Source: Actinospineispora spinosispora DSM 44797
GTDB taxonomy: Bacteria > Actinomycetota > Actinomycetes > Mycobacteriales > Pseudonocardiaceae
DNA length: 64,000 bases
Assembly (NCBI RefSeq): GCF_000429025.1
Contig: NZ_AUBB01000029.1
Location: 62,001-126,000 of the forward strand
Reading direction: 5' to 3'
Below are positions 1 through 8,156 of the stretch, piece after piece. The notes under the pieces were generated by a model that was given only the letters and a program-made list of their open reading frames with translations, had not been told where the DNA came from and did not search any database. Positions within the stretch are counted from its first letter, which is position 1. The number at the start of each line of letters is the position of its first letter. The position numbers were made by a program, and so were the translations under genes.

Positions 1-2
1 CG

Positions 3-1679
3 ACAATCACTGACCTACCGTGGCCGACGGACGACATCGACCAGTTGATCACCATGTCCGGCGCGTGGCTGATGGCCGAGCACCGTGAGCTGACCGTCGA
101 CGAACGTGCGGCGTGGCTGCCCGAGCTCATCGCCCGCGCCTCTGCGTCAGCCCCGGTGCTGGTCACCGAGCAGCTGCGCATCCACCAAAGCGACATCGAC
201 CTACCCGCTCCGCTGCTGATGCTCGGCCCCGGCGATGTGCCGACGACGACGCTGCGGCTGGTGTTCCACGCGGCGGGCCAAGGCCGGTGGCGGCTGACGA
301 ACCTCTACCCGACCAACGCCGAGGCCGTGGCCGCGCCGCGCTTCCCGCCCGGATCGGTGGTCGAGATCGCGGTGGATCATCGGGAGGCGTCGATCAGGTT
401 CGGCAACGGTTGGGTTTCCGGCCCGGACCGAATCGTGACCACCCTGTACTCGCTGTTGAACGTGGCCGAAGGAGCCGTGCGGTCACCCGAAGCCGCTCAC
501 GAGCTACTGCGGCGGTTGCGCCCGACACTGACCGTGAACGGCAGAGGGGTGACCGATTGGTTCTTCCCCGACAGTGCCTCGTTCGGCGAGGACGGCCTCG
601 ACGCCGACCGGGCCGGTGAGCTGCTGCGGATGTTCCTACCGCCATTCCCGAGCGTGCCCTACCTCGTGGTGCTGCACGTCCCGGGACTGCACGCCCCGGT
701 ACTGCCGGTCGCGGCTCGGCGGGTCGAGGCCGGTGCGGAGGTGACGGTGGTGGCCATGAACGGTCAGGGCGAACCGGTTCCGCATCAGGTCCCGGTGCTG
801 GCCGTCGGCCCCGCGTCTCTTGTGGTCGCCGCACCGCTGACCATGCTCGACGTGGGTAGCCCACTGCTGACCGCCGACGGCCAGGTCATCGCCATGGTCA
901 GCACTCTGGACCCGGAGACCGGCTGGGCACTCGCGGTGCCGTCCCCGCTGCTCGCCTCGGTGGCGGCCAACGCGAACGCACTGGCCTGGGGCACGCCGCA
1001 ACAGATGCTGAACTCCGTGGTGAGCGACATGGCCAGAGCCGAGGTCTCACTCGGCGCGGGTGACATGTCCTCGGCGCGCCGGGCCGTGCTCGGGATCGAG
1101 GTCGCGCTCGACCACGCGGCCCAGGCACTCGGCACCCGACGAGCCGGCGCCCTGGACACCGAGACCTACCAGCAGCTGTTCGACCAGCTACGCGGCCATG
1201 CTCGACATTGGCTCAGCTACCTGCGCAGGGCCCGAGCCTCGGCGTTCGACACCGACGCCGCCGAGCGCGCCTTGGGTACCGAGCGCGCATTGGCCACCGC
1301 CGCGACCGCCGAGGGGTTCTACTCAGCGGCACCAGCGCTGGGCGATCCGCGTGCCTGGCGGCTACACGCGTACTACCCAGATTTCGGGGACGACGCGGAC
1401 TTCTGGGAGAAGTACCGCGACGTCCTCACCCCACGACCGGGCGACCTGTCCGCCACACACGCCAGGACCCACGCCGTACTGACCACGCTGCTGGACCAGC
1501 TGCCCGCCGACCAGGCCGACCCGCTGGCGCACGTCTTGCGCTTCTGGGTCTGGCCGCACGCACCACCGCCGGGCCTCGTACCGCTGCTCGAAGCGGAACT
1601 GCCGACCGTCGTCTCCGACACCGCGGCACCGGCGCTAGCCGCCGCCCGCTACTTCCTCAGCCGCGCCGATCCCCGCTAG
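3..1679 (+). CDS. C-terminal part of a degenerate trypsin-like / helical protein, paralogue of the giant protein (5' partial)
   Basis: The frame is open to the window edge, with no stop upstream of the first possible start codons (TTG 45, ATG 54), so this is probably the end of a longer gene. The middle (about 650-960) carries a beta-barrel core like a trypsin-fold domain: LVVLHVPGLHAPVLPV, then VGSPLLTADGQVIAMV where an active protease would have GxSGG. I see no usable catalytic His or Asp, so it looks inactive. The same core (ELDLAVLHVPGLDASPLPI, then KGTPVLLPDGQLAGMV) and the helical tail after it occur in the giant protein near 21.4-22.9 kb. In the tails, LGDPRAWRL here matches LGEPRWWRL there. 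Function unknown; no membrane segment is seen in this part. It converges on the lanthipeptide module and ends just before a large hairpin. Confidence 0.8.
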   Translation, partial: TITDLPWPTDDIDQLITMSGAWLMAEHRELTVDERAAWLPELIARASASAPVLVTEQLRIHQSDIDLPAPLLMLGPGDVPTTTLRLVFHAAGQGRWRLTNLYPTNAEAVAAPRFPPGSVVEIAVDHREASIRFGNGWVSGPDRIVTTLYSLLNVAEGAVRSPEAAHELLRRLRPTLTVNGRGVTDWFFPDSASFGEDGLDADRAGELLRMFLPPFPSVPYLVVLHVPGLHAPVLPVAARRVEAGAEVTVVAMNGQGEPVPHQVPVLAVGPASLVVAAPLTMLDVGSPLLTADGQVIAMVSTLDPETGWALAVPSPLLASVAANANALAWGTPQQMLNSVVSDMARAEVSLGAGDMSSARRAVLGIEVALDHAAQALGTRRAGALDTETYQQLFDQLRGHARHWLSYLRRARASAFDTDAAERALGTERALATAATAEGFYSAAPALGDPRAWRLHAYYPDFGDDADFWEKYRDVLTPRPGDLSATHARTHAVLTTLLDQLPADQADPLAHVLRFWVWPHAPPPGLVPLLEAELPTVVSDTAAPALAAARYFLSRADPR

Positions 1680-1714
1680 CTTCCCCTGATCAGCGCGGAA
1701 GGACACACGGGACT

Positions 1715-1778
1715 TCGCAGAGCGTCATGTCGCGTCGCAGACGTTGCAGTGTCTGCGACGCAGCATGACGCTCTGCGA
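1715..1778. terminator. Large hairpin between convergent genes
   Basis: Arms 1715-1742 and 1751-1778 (28 bases each) pair with only two adjacent mismatches around an 8-base loop. It lies between the stop of the left-edge gene (1679) and the stop of lanM (1801) and should act as a bidirectional terminator. No long T-run follows on either side, which is common for actinomycete terminators. Confidence 0.75.
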
Positions 1779-1800
1779 GGTGCTCCTGGCGCGGGTCGGG

Positions 1801-4800
1801 TCAGGGAGTGAAGAGGGCGGGTGCCGCGCCTTGGGCTCTGAGGAGGGCCACACCGATGCCGGCCAGGCCGGTGAACAGGCCGGGGACCTCCAGGTCCGGG
1901 GAGAGGCCGCAGCGCCAGTCGCGGCGCACCACGTCCGCCGCGACGGTCGCGGCGTGAGCGTGCACGTGCGCCCATAGCGCCGGGTCGCGGCGCTGCTCGG
2001 CGACCGTCACCACCAGCTCCAACGCGCCGGCGTCGCCGTGGCACAGCGAATGCCCGTTGCCGAAGCCGGCCCGCAGGGTCGTCTCCAGCGCGGCGTCCAG
2101 GTCCGCGCGCAACGACGGATCGTCGCGGTGGCGCAGCAGCTGGGCCCGGGCGAGGCCGATGCCGGGCGCTCCGTGGCACCAGGCGACCGGGAATCCCATG
2201 CCGCTCCAGTCGCCGCGCCGCTCGACGGTCAGCCCGTCCGTCACCTCCAGGTTCCGCAGGTCCCGCCAGTTCCCGCGCACCGGATCGAACAGCTGCCGCT
2301 CATAGTCGGCGGCGGACACGGCGTGGTCCAGGTAGCGCTCCTCGCCGAGTATCTCCGCCGCGTGCACCAACGCCGAGGCGATCCCGGCCGCCCCGTGCGC
2401 GTAGCCGGCCAGCGGCCGGTCCGTCAGGCCGACCTCGCGCATCTGTCTCGGCAACCAGGCGCCGCGTTCGTCCCTGGCCGCGACCAGATGGTCCGCGGCA
2501 CGGCGGACCGAGTCCCGGATCCGGCCGGTGCCCCGGCCTGCCCGGTGCACCGAGGCCAGCCCGATCAGCAGGCCGGCCGAACCCTCGATCACCGCGTACT
2601 GGTCGTCCCGCTCGACGAGCGGATCGACGCCGGCGGCCAGCTCGACCGCCGCGTCGACCAGCGAGTCGTCCGACCACAGCCGCCCCAGCTCGGACAGCGC
2701 GTAGAGCGCGCCGCCACAGCCGGCGAGGCCGAGCTGGTCGAGCTGCCCGCGCCCGATCTGCACCCGAGCGGTCGCTACCGCCCGGCGCGCGCGGTCCGCG
2801 TGCTCGTCGTCGGCGATGGACCGGGCGAAGTGGCCGAGGAACAACGCGATACCCAGCCCGCCGGTGTACAGGTCGGGCCCGGTCAGGCCGACCTGCCAGT
2901 TGCGTCCCGAGGTGTGCACGCCCAGCCAGACGACGCCGGTGTTGTCCTCGACGGCCAGCTCCGCGAGGCGTTGCGCCACCACAGCCGCGGCGTCGAGCGG
3001 CGCGGACGGTCCAGCGGGCTCGGCAGCAGGGACGGCAGCTGGGGCAGGGGCGACGGGCACGGCAGCGGAGGCAGCGGCGGGCTCGGTGCCGGTGGCAGTG
3101 GGCTCGGTGACGGTGGCAGTGGCGGCGGCAGTGGCGGGCTCGGCAGCGGCGGAGGAGGCGGGGGCGGCGGGCTCGCGGGTCATCACGACGGGCTCGTCCC
3201 AGCGGACGCCGTTGCTGAGCAGGCAGGCGCGGATCAGCCAGGTCTGCCGGGCCAGGTCGGCGGGGCCGAGCCGGGCCAGCTGGTCGGACACCATTCGTGA
3301 CCCGGAGATGACACCGTCGCCGGTGACCGGGCCGCCGTACTCGTCCCTGACGACAGCCTCGTCGACGGTCGCGGTGAACATCGGGATGTCACCCCGCCAC
3401 AACGCGCGCCGCTCGGCTTCGGTGAACGCGGCCAGCGCAGGCCGGCGTGCCACCTCCCGCCACAACAGGTCGAGGTGCCGTTCGGTGTCCCACCGGTCAC
3501 GTAGCAGCTCCGGGTGACACGACATGTTCAGCAGCACCCCGTAGCTGGCGGTGTCGCGGACCAGCACCCGCACCTGGTCACCTCGGAAAGCCGCGAGCGG
3601 ACCGTCCGGTGCGCCCAGCTGCCCGCGATCGCGGCAGAATGCCTGGTAGACCTCGGTGAAACCGTCCACTACCGAACCGGTGTAGTCACGCAGGCGCGGG
3701 GTGGTGCCCGGCTCGTCGTCCTCGGCCGACAGCTGAGCGCGCCGCAGCTCGATGCGCATCTCGTCAGTTCCCGCGGCCACGACGTGCGGCAGGGTGATCT
3801 CGCTGTGGGTCGGTCTTCCGTTCATCCCGGCGGCATCGCCCGCCCAGCCGACCGCGCCGGCCGGCAGCAACCCGGCGTGGATCACCGAGCCGGCGAGCAG
3901 TTCGGTCGCCGTCGCCTCGCACGGGGAGTCGTCCCGGGAGCGGTTCGCGGCGGGCACCCGAGGGGCCAGGAGCGTCTCCAGGTCGATCAGCACCGGATGC
4001 TCGCCGTGCACCACGAGGTTCTCCGCGTGCATGTCACTACCGCGCAGCAGATACAGCACGGCGAGCAGCGCGCCCTGCCGTCGGTAGAACGTGTGCAACG
4101 CGCGCTCGCCGGTGCACGGGCGTGTCTCGACGAACTCCATCCAGCCGTACTCACCCCGGTCCAGGCAGCGCACGGTACGCAGGTCCAGTCCGTCGACTCG
4201 GGCGTTCACCCAGGTCAACAGCTCCTGGAAGTGCACGTCCACCCCGAACGGACGCGGTTTGTACACCACTTTCGCGCCGCCGGAGAACTCGACCACGGCG
4301 ACCGAGCGGCAGCCGCGATGGGAGTCGCCCGCCTGTGTCGTCACCGAGGCGACCGGGCCCTCGCCCAGCAGCGACAGATCGGTCACCAACCGGTGCAGCA
4401 GCTCCGCCGCATACTCGGTCCAGAGCCGCCCGACGACCGTCAGCCGGTCCGCGAGCACCGGGTACCTCCGGTAGAACGCGCGCCTGCGCTCGGGTTCGGT
4501 GAAACGGCCGACGAAGCAGGCGAGCCTCGCCTCGCCGGAATCGCCGGTCAGTGCCCCGGCCAGCCGCTCGCGTGTCAGCTCCGCGAGCATCGCGCGGCGC
4601 AGCAGCTGGTCGAGCCTGCTGTGCAGGCCTCGCCGGATCAGCTCGTCGACCAGCCCGGCGGGTAACCGTTCCCGGGCCTGGGGGTCGGCATCGGCCAGTA
4701 CGGCCTCGAGCCGGGTACGCGCGGCATCGGTCAGCCTGCCCGCCGCGACCGCGAACGGCCGATGGGCATCGATCGACTCCGCGCCGGGTTCGCAGAGCCG

Positions 4801-4998
4801 TTCGACGGCGTCCGGGTCACATCCTTCGGTGGACAGCAGGGCGTTCAGTCGGTCCTCCGACCAGCCGCCGGTGGCCAGCCTCAGGCGCCACAGCTCCTCG
4901 CCGCTGAGCACCGCGCCCGGGATGGACGTGCCGTTCGGATCCGAGGATCCGAACGGCACGCCGGCTCGCCATCGGGCCAGCCGTACCGACTCAACCAC
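1801..4998 (-). CDS. lanM: Class II lanthipeptide synthetase LanM
   Basis: 1065 residues from a GTG start, typical for LanM. It dehydrates Ser/Thr in a precursor peptide and then closes lanthionine rings with Cys. The N-terminal DUF4135-type dehydratase half shows VVYKPRP and GSDMHAENLVV followed by HPVLIDLETLL, the kinase-like activation and elimination site. A flexible linker very rich in Ala, Pro, Thr and Glu (about residues 610-680) joins it to the C-terminal LanC cyclase. Zinc ligands are visible: Cys941 in WCHGAPGIG, and Cys986 and His987 in LCHGDAG; GYAHGAAGIAS is the usual LanC glycine motif. It starts 24 bases after the stop of the precursor gene, so the two are surely co-transcribed. 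The linker is longer and more low-complexity than usual. No LanT transporter, leader protease or immunity gene is nearby, so export and maturation must use functions outside the window. Confidence 0.97.
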   Translation of the reverse strand: MVESVRLARWRAGVPFGSSDPNGTSIPGAVLSGEELWRLRLATGGWSEDRLNALLSTEGCDPDAVERLCEPGAESIDAHRPFAVAAGRLTDAARTRLEAVLADADPQARERLPAGLVDELIRRGLHSRLDQLLRRAMLAELTRERLAGALTGDSGEARLACFVGRFTEPERRRAFYRRYPVLADRLTVVGRLWTEYAAELLHRLVTDLSLLGEGPVASVTTQAGDSHRGCRSVAVVEFSGGAKVVYKPRPFGVDVHFQELLTWVNARVDGLDLRTVRCLDRGEYGWMEFVETRPCTGERALHTFYRRQGALLAVLYLLRGSDMHAENLVVHGEHPVLIDLETLLAPRVPAANRSRDDSPCEATATELLAGSVIHAGLLPAGAVGWAGDAAGMNGRPTHSEITLPHVVAAGTDEMRIELRRAQLSAEDDEPGTTPRLRDYTGSVVDGFTEVYQAFCRDRGQLGAPDGPLAAFRGDQVRVLVRDTASYGVLLNMSCHPELLRDRWDTERHLDLLWREVARRPALAAFTEAERRALWRGDIPMFTATVDEAVVRDEYGGPVTGDGVISGSRMVSDQLARLGPADLARQTWLIRACLLSNGVRWDEPVVMTREPAAPASSAAAEPATAAATATVTEPTATGTEPAAASAAVPVAPAPAAVPAAEPAGPSAPLDAAAVVAQRLAELAVEDNTGVVWLGVHTSGRNWQVGLTGPDLYTGGLGIALFLGHFARSIADDEHADRARRAVATARVQIGRGQLDQLGLAGCGGALYALSELGRLWSDDSLVDAAVELAAGVDPLVERDDQYAVIEGSAGLLIGLASVHRAGRGTGRIRDSVRRAADHLVAARDERGAWLPRQMREVGLTDRPLAGYAHGAAGIASALVHAAEILGEERYLDHAVSAADYERQLFDPVRGNWRDLRNLEVTDGLTVERRGDWSGMGFPVAWCHGAPGIGLARAQLLRHRDDPSLRADLDAALETTLRAGFGNGHSLCHGDAGALELVVTVAEQRRDPALWAHVHAHAATVAADVVRRDWRCGLSPDLEVPGLFTGLAGIGVALLRAQGAAPALFTP

Positions 4999-5022
4999 CC
5001 GCGATCGCCGCCGTCTCCGGCT

Positions 5023-5187
5023 TCAGGTGCAACACGTGGGGAAGCCGCTGAACCAGGTGTGCGGAAACGCGCTCCGTTGCTGCGCGTCTTCGATCTCCAG
5101 AAAACTCGAACATTCTTCTTCCAGTTCACTCAAAGAATAAGAATGGACTGGATCGGTCGCGTTCGTTTCCATGACGGACAGGCTCAT
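5023..5187 (-). CDS. lanA: Lanthipeptide precursor peptide LanA
   Basis: 54 residues. I chose the ATG at 5187 because AAGGAAG lies 8 bases upstream; a longer GTG start at 5256 lacks such a site. The leader is acidic (SLSELEEECSSFLEIEDAQ), as LanM leaders usually are. The C-terminal end SAFPHTWFSGFPTCCT has two adjacent Cys and four Ser/Thr that could become dehydro residues and rings. No GG, GA or AxA processing site precedes the core; QQR sits just before SAF, so cleavage might occur after Arg (inference). A further Cys in the leader is unusual. Position directly ahead of lanM makes the assignment strong even though I do not recognise the core as a known lantibiotic. Confidence 0.85.
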   Translation of the reverse strand: MSLSVMETNATDPVHSYSLSELEEECSSFLEIEDAQQRSAFPHTWFSGFPTCCT

Positions 5188-5357
5188 ACCAATGACTTCC
5201 TTCGCCAGATGATCAAAACCAACCGTAAGCAATGGCGATACTGCACCATCCGGCACGGACTTAACACCTCGCTTTACAGAGCCTTATCAGTCGCCATTCA
5301 TGGTATCTAAGTCCACTTTCGTCGACCGATTTCCGCCGCCGCCCGAAATTTTTTCCG

Positions 5358-5371
5358 GATGCCGCGGCATC
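5358..5371. terminator. Perfect 14-base palindrome 3' of the zinc-ribbon gene
   Basis: GATGCCGCGGCATC is a perfect inverted repeat starting 5 bases beyond the stop codon of the gene ending at 5377, with two further C-G pairs outside one mismatch. It probably ends that transcript before the lanthipeptide promoter. The adjacent run of six T lies on the plus strand, so it does not make a classical intrinsic terminator for the minus-strand gene. Confidence 0.35.
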
Positions 5372-5376
5372 GGGGA

Positions 5377-5886
5377 TCAGCTCTGGCCCTCACCGGCCAC
5401 GGCCGGCACCGCCTCACCCGCCGCGACCAGAAACGCCTCGCTGAGCAGCTGCCCGCACGCACCGCACTCCAGCAGGCGGTCCGGACCGTCCTCGGTGACG
5501 ACGAAGTACTCGACGTAGCGGTGCGGGCACCTGCCCCGCGCCCATCGCCGGGCAACGGCATCCCAGTGGCCGTCGTCGGTCAGCCGGTTCAGGTCCTCCA
5601 TCGCCTCCGGATGGCTCGATTCGCAACGCACGAACTCGCCGTACTCCGCATCGGACGCCGGTTCCCGCCAGTAGCAGTACCAGCCGTACTCGTGGCATTC
5701 CGCCTCGCCCGGCCAAGCTCCCGTCCAGACGTCCCGCCCGCAGTCGTGGAAGCCGCTGTCCTGGGCCACACACATGAGCCTCTGGCCTCCGGTGCGCAGG
5801 CACAGCGCGATTTCACAGCCCTCACCATGCGCCTGCCCGATGCCTGCCCCGCAGCTCGAGCAGTGGAGCACCCGGTCGTCCCTCAT
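5377..5886 (-). CDS. Small Cys-rich, zinc-ribbon-like protein of unknown function
   Basis: 169 residues from the ATG at 5886, preceded by GAGGGGG at 6 bases; a longer start at 5976 would add 30 poorly coding residues. The N-terminus has CSSCGAGIGQAHGEGCEIALC, the C-x2-CG...GC pattern of a widespread actinobacterial hypothetical family with knuckle-type metal sites. A second pair, CGACGQLLS, closes the protein. The centre is rich in Trp, Tyr and acidic residues. No enzyme motif is seen. It is transcribed in the same direction as lanA but is separated from it by about 190 bases containing a palindrome, so it is unlikely to be part of that operon. Confidence 0.7.
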   Translation of the reverse strand: MRDDRVLHCSSCGAGIGQAHGEGCEIALCLRTGGQRLMCVAQDSGFHDCGRDVWTGAWPGEAECHEYGWYCYWREPASDAEYGEFVRCESSHPEAMEDLNRLTDDGHWDAVARRWARGRCPHRYVEYFVVTEDGPDRLLECGACGQLLSEAFLVAAGEAVPAVAGEGQS

Positions 5887-5983
5887 CGTGGTCCCCCTCG
5901 TCGCCGGGCGGCCCATCGATGTATCCAGGCCCGCACGCGATACACGATATTCGGCTGGTCCGACATTTTCGCTCACGACCGAG

Positions 5984-6648
5984 CTACCGGGCGCGGACGG
6001 AGCTCCTCCTCACGAGACGACTCCCCCAGTCGACGCTGTGCTCGCGCAGGTGGTCGAGAAAGCTTGCCGGGTCGAAGGCCCGGGCCGGGGCCAGGGCGCC
6101 CGCGTCGGCACCGTCGGCGACCAGGCGACGAGCGCCCTCGACGGCGCTCACCGCGGTGAGCCGGTACGCGTCCGAACCCTCACCCAGCCCGTTGCGCGGC
6201 GTCCGTTGCGGGCGACGGCCTCGGCGACCATCAACCAGCGCGAAGCCCTGCTCTCCATGGTGCCGTGGACCCGGTCCGCTGCCACGTGACGCGGAATGGT
6301 CACGACGCCAGGCAAACCGAACGATCCCAGAGCGAGCGCCTCGGACCGTCCGAACACCTGGGCGGACAGAACCAGATGACCACGCTCGGCGCCCGCGAGG
6401 TCGGGCCGGGCAGGCGCAGGTCGGCGATCAACAACTCGGCGATGCACGAGCCCCGGTGCTCCGCCGTCAGGTGAGCGACCAGGTCACCGAGCCCACCGGG
6501 TTCGCCAGAGCGGAACTGCCGCACCGGCTCGCGGACCGGATCAGCGGCAACGCGGTCTCTGCTGGCACGCTGACCGGGCCCTGTCCCCCGCCGCGTCGCC
6601 TCCGAGGACACGCCACCGTGCGCCACCGCCAGCCGTCCCATCGGTCAT
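5984..6648 (-). pseudogene. Decayed gene, 3' end resembling a saccharopine dehydrogenase-type oxidoreductase
   Basis: No continuous frame spans this interval, but separate frames give protein-like pieces. The last one, ending at the TAG at 5984-5986, reads GSDAYRLTAVSAVEGARRL and, a little later, ALAPARAFDPASFLDHL, which resembles the C-terminal end of saccharopine dehydrogenase / trans-acting enoyl reductase-like proteins. Upstream pieces lie in other frames (for example EHRGSCIAELLIADLRLPGP), so at least one frameshift is required. A possible original start is the ATG at 6648. The family assignment rests on pattern memory only; an alternative is chance open frames in GC-rich DNA. Confidence 0.4.
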
Positions 6649-6681
6649 GACCGGAGTCGCCGAGCGCCCATTCTCATTAAT

Positions 6682-6698
6682 GTTAAAAAGTTCTTAAC
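6682..6698. promoter_or_regulatory. AT-rich inverted repeat upstream of the deazaflavin oxidoreductase gene
   Basis: GTTAA-N7-TTAAC lies in an unusually AT-rich stretch (6670-6725) about 80 bases before the ATG at 6777. TACTAT, a plausible -10 hexamer, ends only 7 bases before that ATG and no ribosome binding site is visible, so the mRNA may be leaderless. The repeat could be a regulator site. Confidence 0.35.
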
Positions 6699-6776
6699 GA
6701 ATTTGACTTCTCCGGCAATTAACTAAGACCTGTGGCGATTCACGCAATTGTCTGGCGATCATCTACTATCCGCCGC

Positions 6777-7223
6777 ATGGAATTTCTGGACCTCGCCGAG
6801 AAGAACTGGCCGTTCCTGCGGCGGCTCACCTCGATTCACACCGCCGTCTATCGGGCGACCCGAGGGCTGGTCGGCCATCGAATGCCCTTCGTCCCTCCGA
6901 TGCTGCTGCTCGACCACGTCGGCGCGCGCACCGGCATCCACCGCACCACACCGCTGGCCTACACGGTGGACGGCGACGACATCGTGATCGTCGCGTCCAA
7001 GGCCGGCTACCCGAAGCACCCGAGCTGGTACCACAATCTGCGCGCCGACCCGGACACCACGATCCAGATCGGCCGCGAGCGGCGACGGGTACGGGCGGTC
7101 GTCGCCGATCCCACCCAGCGAGCCAGGTTGTGGCCCGAAGTCCTGCGGACCTACTCCGGTTTCGCCGACTACCAGAGTCACACCGACCGTGAGATTCCCC
7201 TGGTCATCCTGGAACGTGCCTGA
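6777..7223 (+). CDS. Nitroreductase-family deazaflavin (F420)-dependent oxidoreductase
   Basis: 148 residues from the ATG at 6777, the start that fits the family length (Ddn-like proteins are about 140-150 residues). Recognisable pattern: HVGARTGIHRTTPLAY (the GxxSGxxRxxPL-type phosphate-binding turn), then VIVASKAGYPKHPSWYHNL, the strongly conserved KGGxPxxPxWYxNL signature, then DPDTTIQIGRERRRV. Members reduce varied substrates with the deazaflavin F420H2. A longer frame from 6732 exists but has no ribosome site. The next gene, 64 bases downstream on the same strand, is a second split-barrel flavoprotein, so the two may act together. Confidence 0.88.
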   Translation: MEFLDLAEKNWPFLRRLTSIHTAVYRATRGLVGHRMPFVPPMLLLDHVGARTGIHRTTPLAYTVDGDDIVIVASKAGYPKHPSWYHNLRADPDTTIQIGRERRRVRAVVADPTQRARLWPEVLRTYSGFADYQSHTDREIPLVILERA

Positions 7224-7287
7224 GCGATGAGTTTCGTTCCGCATCCACGTCCTACTAGTCGAGTTGGATGACAGGGAGAGGTGCGGA

Positions 7288-7782
7288 ATGGACATCCCGC
7301 AGGGCGATCTGAGGCTGCTGAGGACCGACACGGCGGTGCGGCTGCTCCGGTCGGCGATCCCGGCGCGACTGGGTTATACGGCGACCGACGGAACGCCGAG
7401 GGTGGTGCCCACGTGGTACCACTGGACCGGCGACGAGCTGGTCATGGCCGCCTACACCTACTGCCCGCCGCTCGGGATGCGCACGCCGGCGCGGCGGCTG
7501 GGCGCGCTGCGTGCCCGGCCGGTCGTGGCCGTCACCATCGACAGCGAGCCCCAGCCACCGGAGGTTCTGTTGCTGCGCGGGCCGGTGTCGATCTCCGAGG
7601 TGGCCGGCATGGTGCCCGAGCAGGCGCTGGCCGCGCGCCGGTTCCTCGGTGAGCAGGGCGGTGCCGACTACGTGGCGCAAGCCGACCATCCCGAGACGAC
7701 CATGGCGCGCATCGTCCTGCGCCCGACCTGGGCCGGGCTCCTCGATTTCCGGACCCGTGTTCCCGCAATCGCGGCGGGCTAA
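7288..7782 (+). CDS. Pyridoxamine 5'-phosphate oxidase-like (split-barrel) protein, probably F420- or flavin-dependent
   Basis: 164 residues from the ATG at 7288, with GAGAGG about 7 bases upstream. The sequence follows the PPOX split-barrel pattern: an N-terminal helix, LGYTATDGTPRVVPTWYHW, DELVMAA, RPVVAVTIDSE, and a C-terminal IVLRPTW strand (the common 'R(I/V)xxxPxW' ending). Members bind FMN, F420 or heme; the cofactor cannot be read from sequence alone. Its stop codon overlaps the stop codon of the converging ectoine-synthase-like gene (CTAA at 7779-7782). Confidence 0.8.
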   Translation: MDIPQGDLRLLRTDTAVRLLRSAIPARLGYTATDGTPRVVPTWYHWTGDELVMAAYTYCPPLGMRTPARRLGALRARPVVAVTIDSEPQPPEVLLLRGPVSISEVAGMVPEQALAARRFLGEQGGADYVAQADHPETTMARIVLRPTWAGLLDFRTRVPAIAAG

Positions 7783-8156
7783 TACCCGGAGGGGGCGGTT
7801 TCGTCGAACGAATGGTTCTCGTCTCCGCGCAACGCGGGACTGAACACGCAGATGAGTCGCATATCGGTCCGGGTCACGAGCCGGTGTTCCTCGTGTCGGT
7901 CGGGGGCATAAAGCGTTCCGGCATCGATGTCCCATCGCCCGGAATCAGTGTGGACCTGCCCGCTTCCCTCGATGCAGTAACACGACTCGAGATGCCGGTC
8001 GTATCGCATGTACGACGTGGTGCCGGCGCGCACACAGGTGTCGGTGACGGTGTATCCGCGTGCGTCCGAGGCCACGACGAGGCGCCGGCTGGTGCTCTTG
8101 CCGTTGTCCACGTCGTGATCGGTGCCGATGACGTCGTGCAGCTTACGGACGATCAC
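7779..8156 (-). CDS. Ectoine synthase-like cupin (EctC family)
   Basis: 125 residues from the GTG at 8156, which overlaps the TGA of the upstream aldolase gene (8153-8155), so translation is coupled. The start VIVRKLHDVIGTDHDVDNG is the characteristic N-terminus of EctC. Glu57, Tyr83 and His91 fall where metal ligands are reported for ectoine synthase; CYCIEGSGQV and GTLYAPDRHEEH are the cupin motifs. EctC closes N-gamma-acetyl-diaminobutyrate to ectoine, and related cupins can act on similar substrates. There is no ectA, ectB or ectD in the window, and the operon contains an uptake system, an amidase and an aldolase. A catabolic or alternative role is therefore more likely than ordinary ectoine synthesis (inference). 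Confidence 0.9.
   Translation of the reverse strand: MIVRKLHDVIGTDHDVDNGKSTSRRLVVASDARGYTVTDTCVRAGTTSYMRYDRHLESCYCIEGSGQVHTDSGRWDIDAGTLYAPDRHEEHRLVTRTDMRLICVFSPALRGDENHSFDETAPSGY

Noticed and set aside
5185..5256. Longer precursor peptide starting at the GTG at 5256
   Set aside because: The ATG at 5187 has AAGGAAG at good spacing, and the extra 23 residues are hydrophobic and unlike a LanM leader.
7779..8156. A normal ectoine biosynthesis operon
   Set aside because: Only the EctC-like gene is present; ectA, ectB and ectD are absent and the neighbours are uptake and cleavage enzymes.
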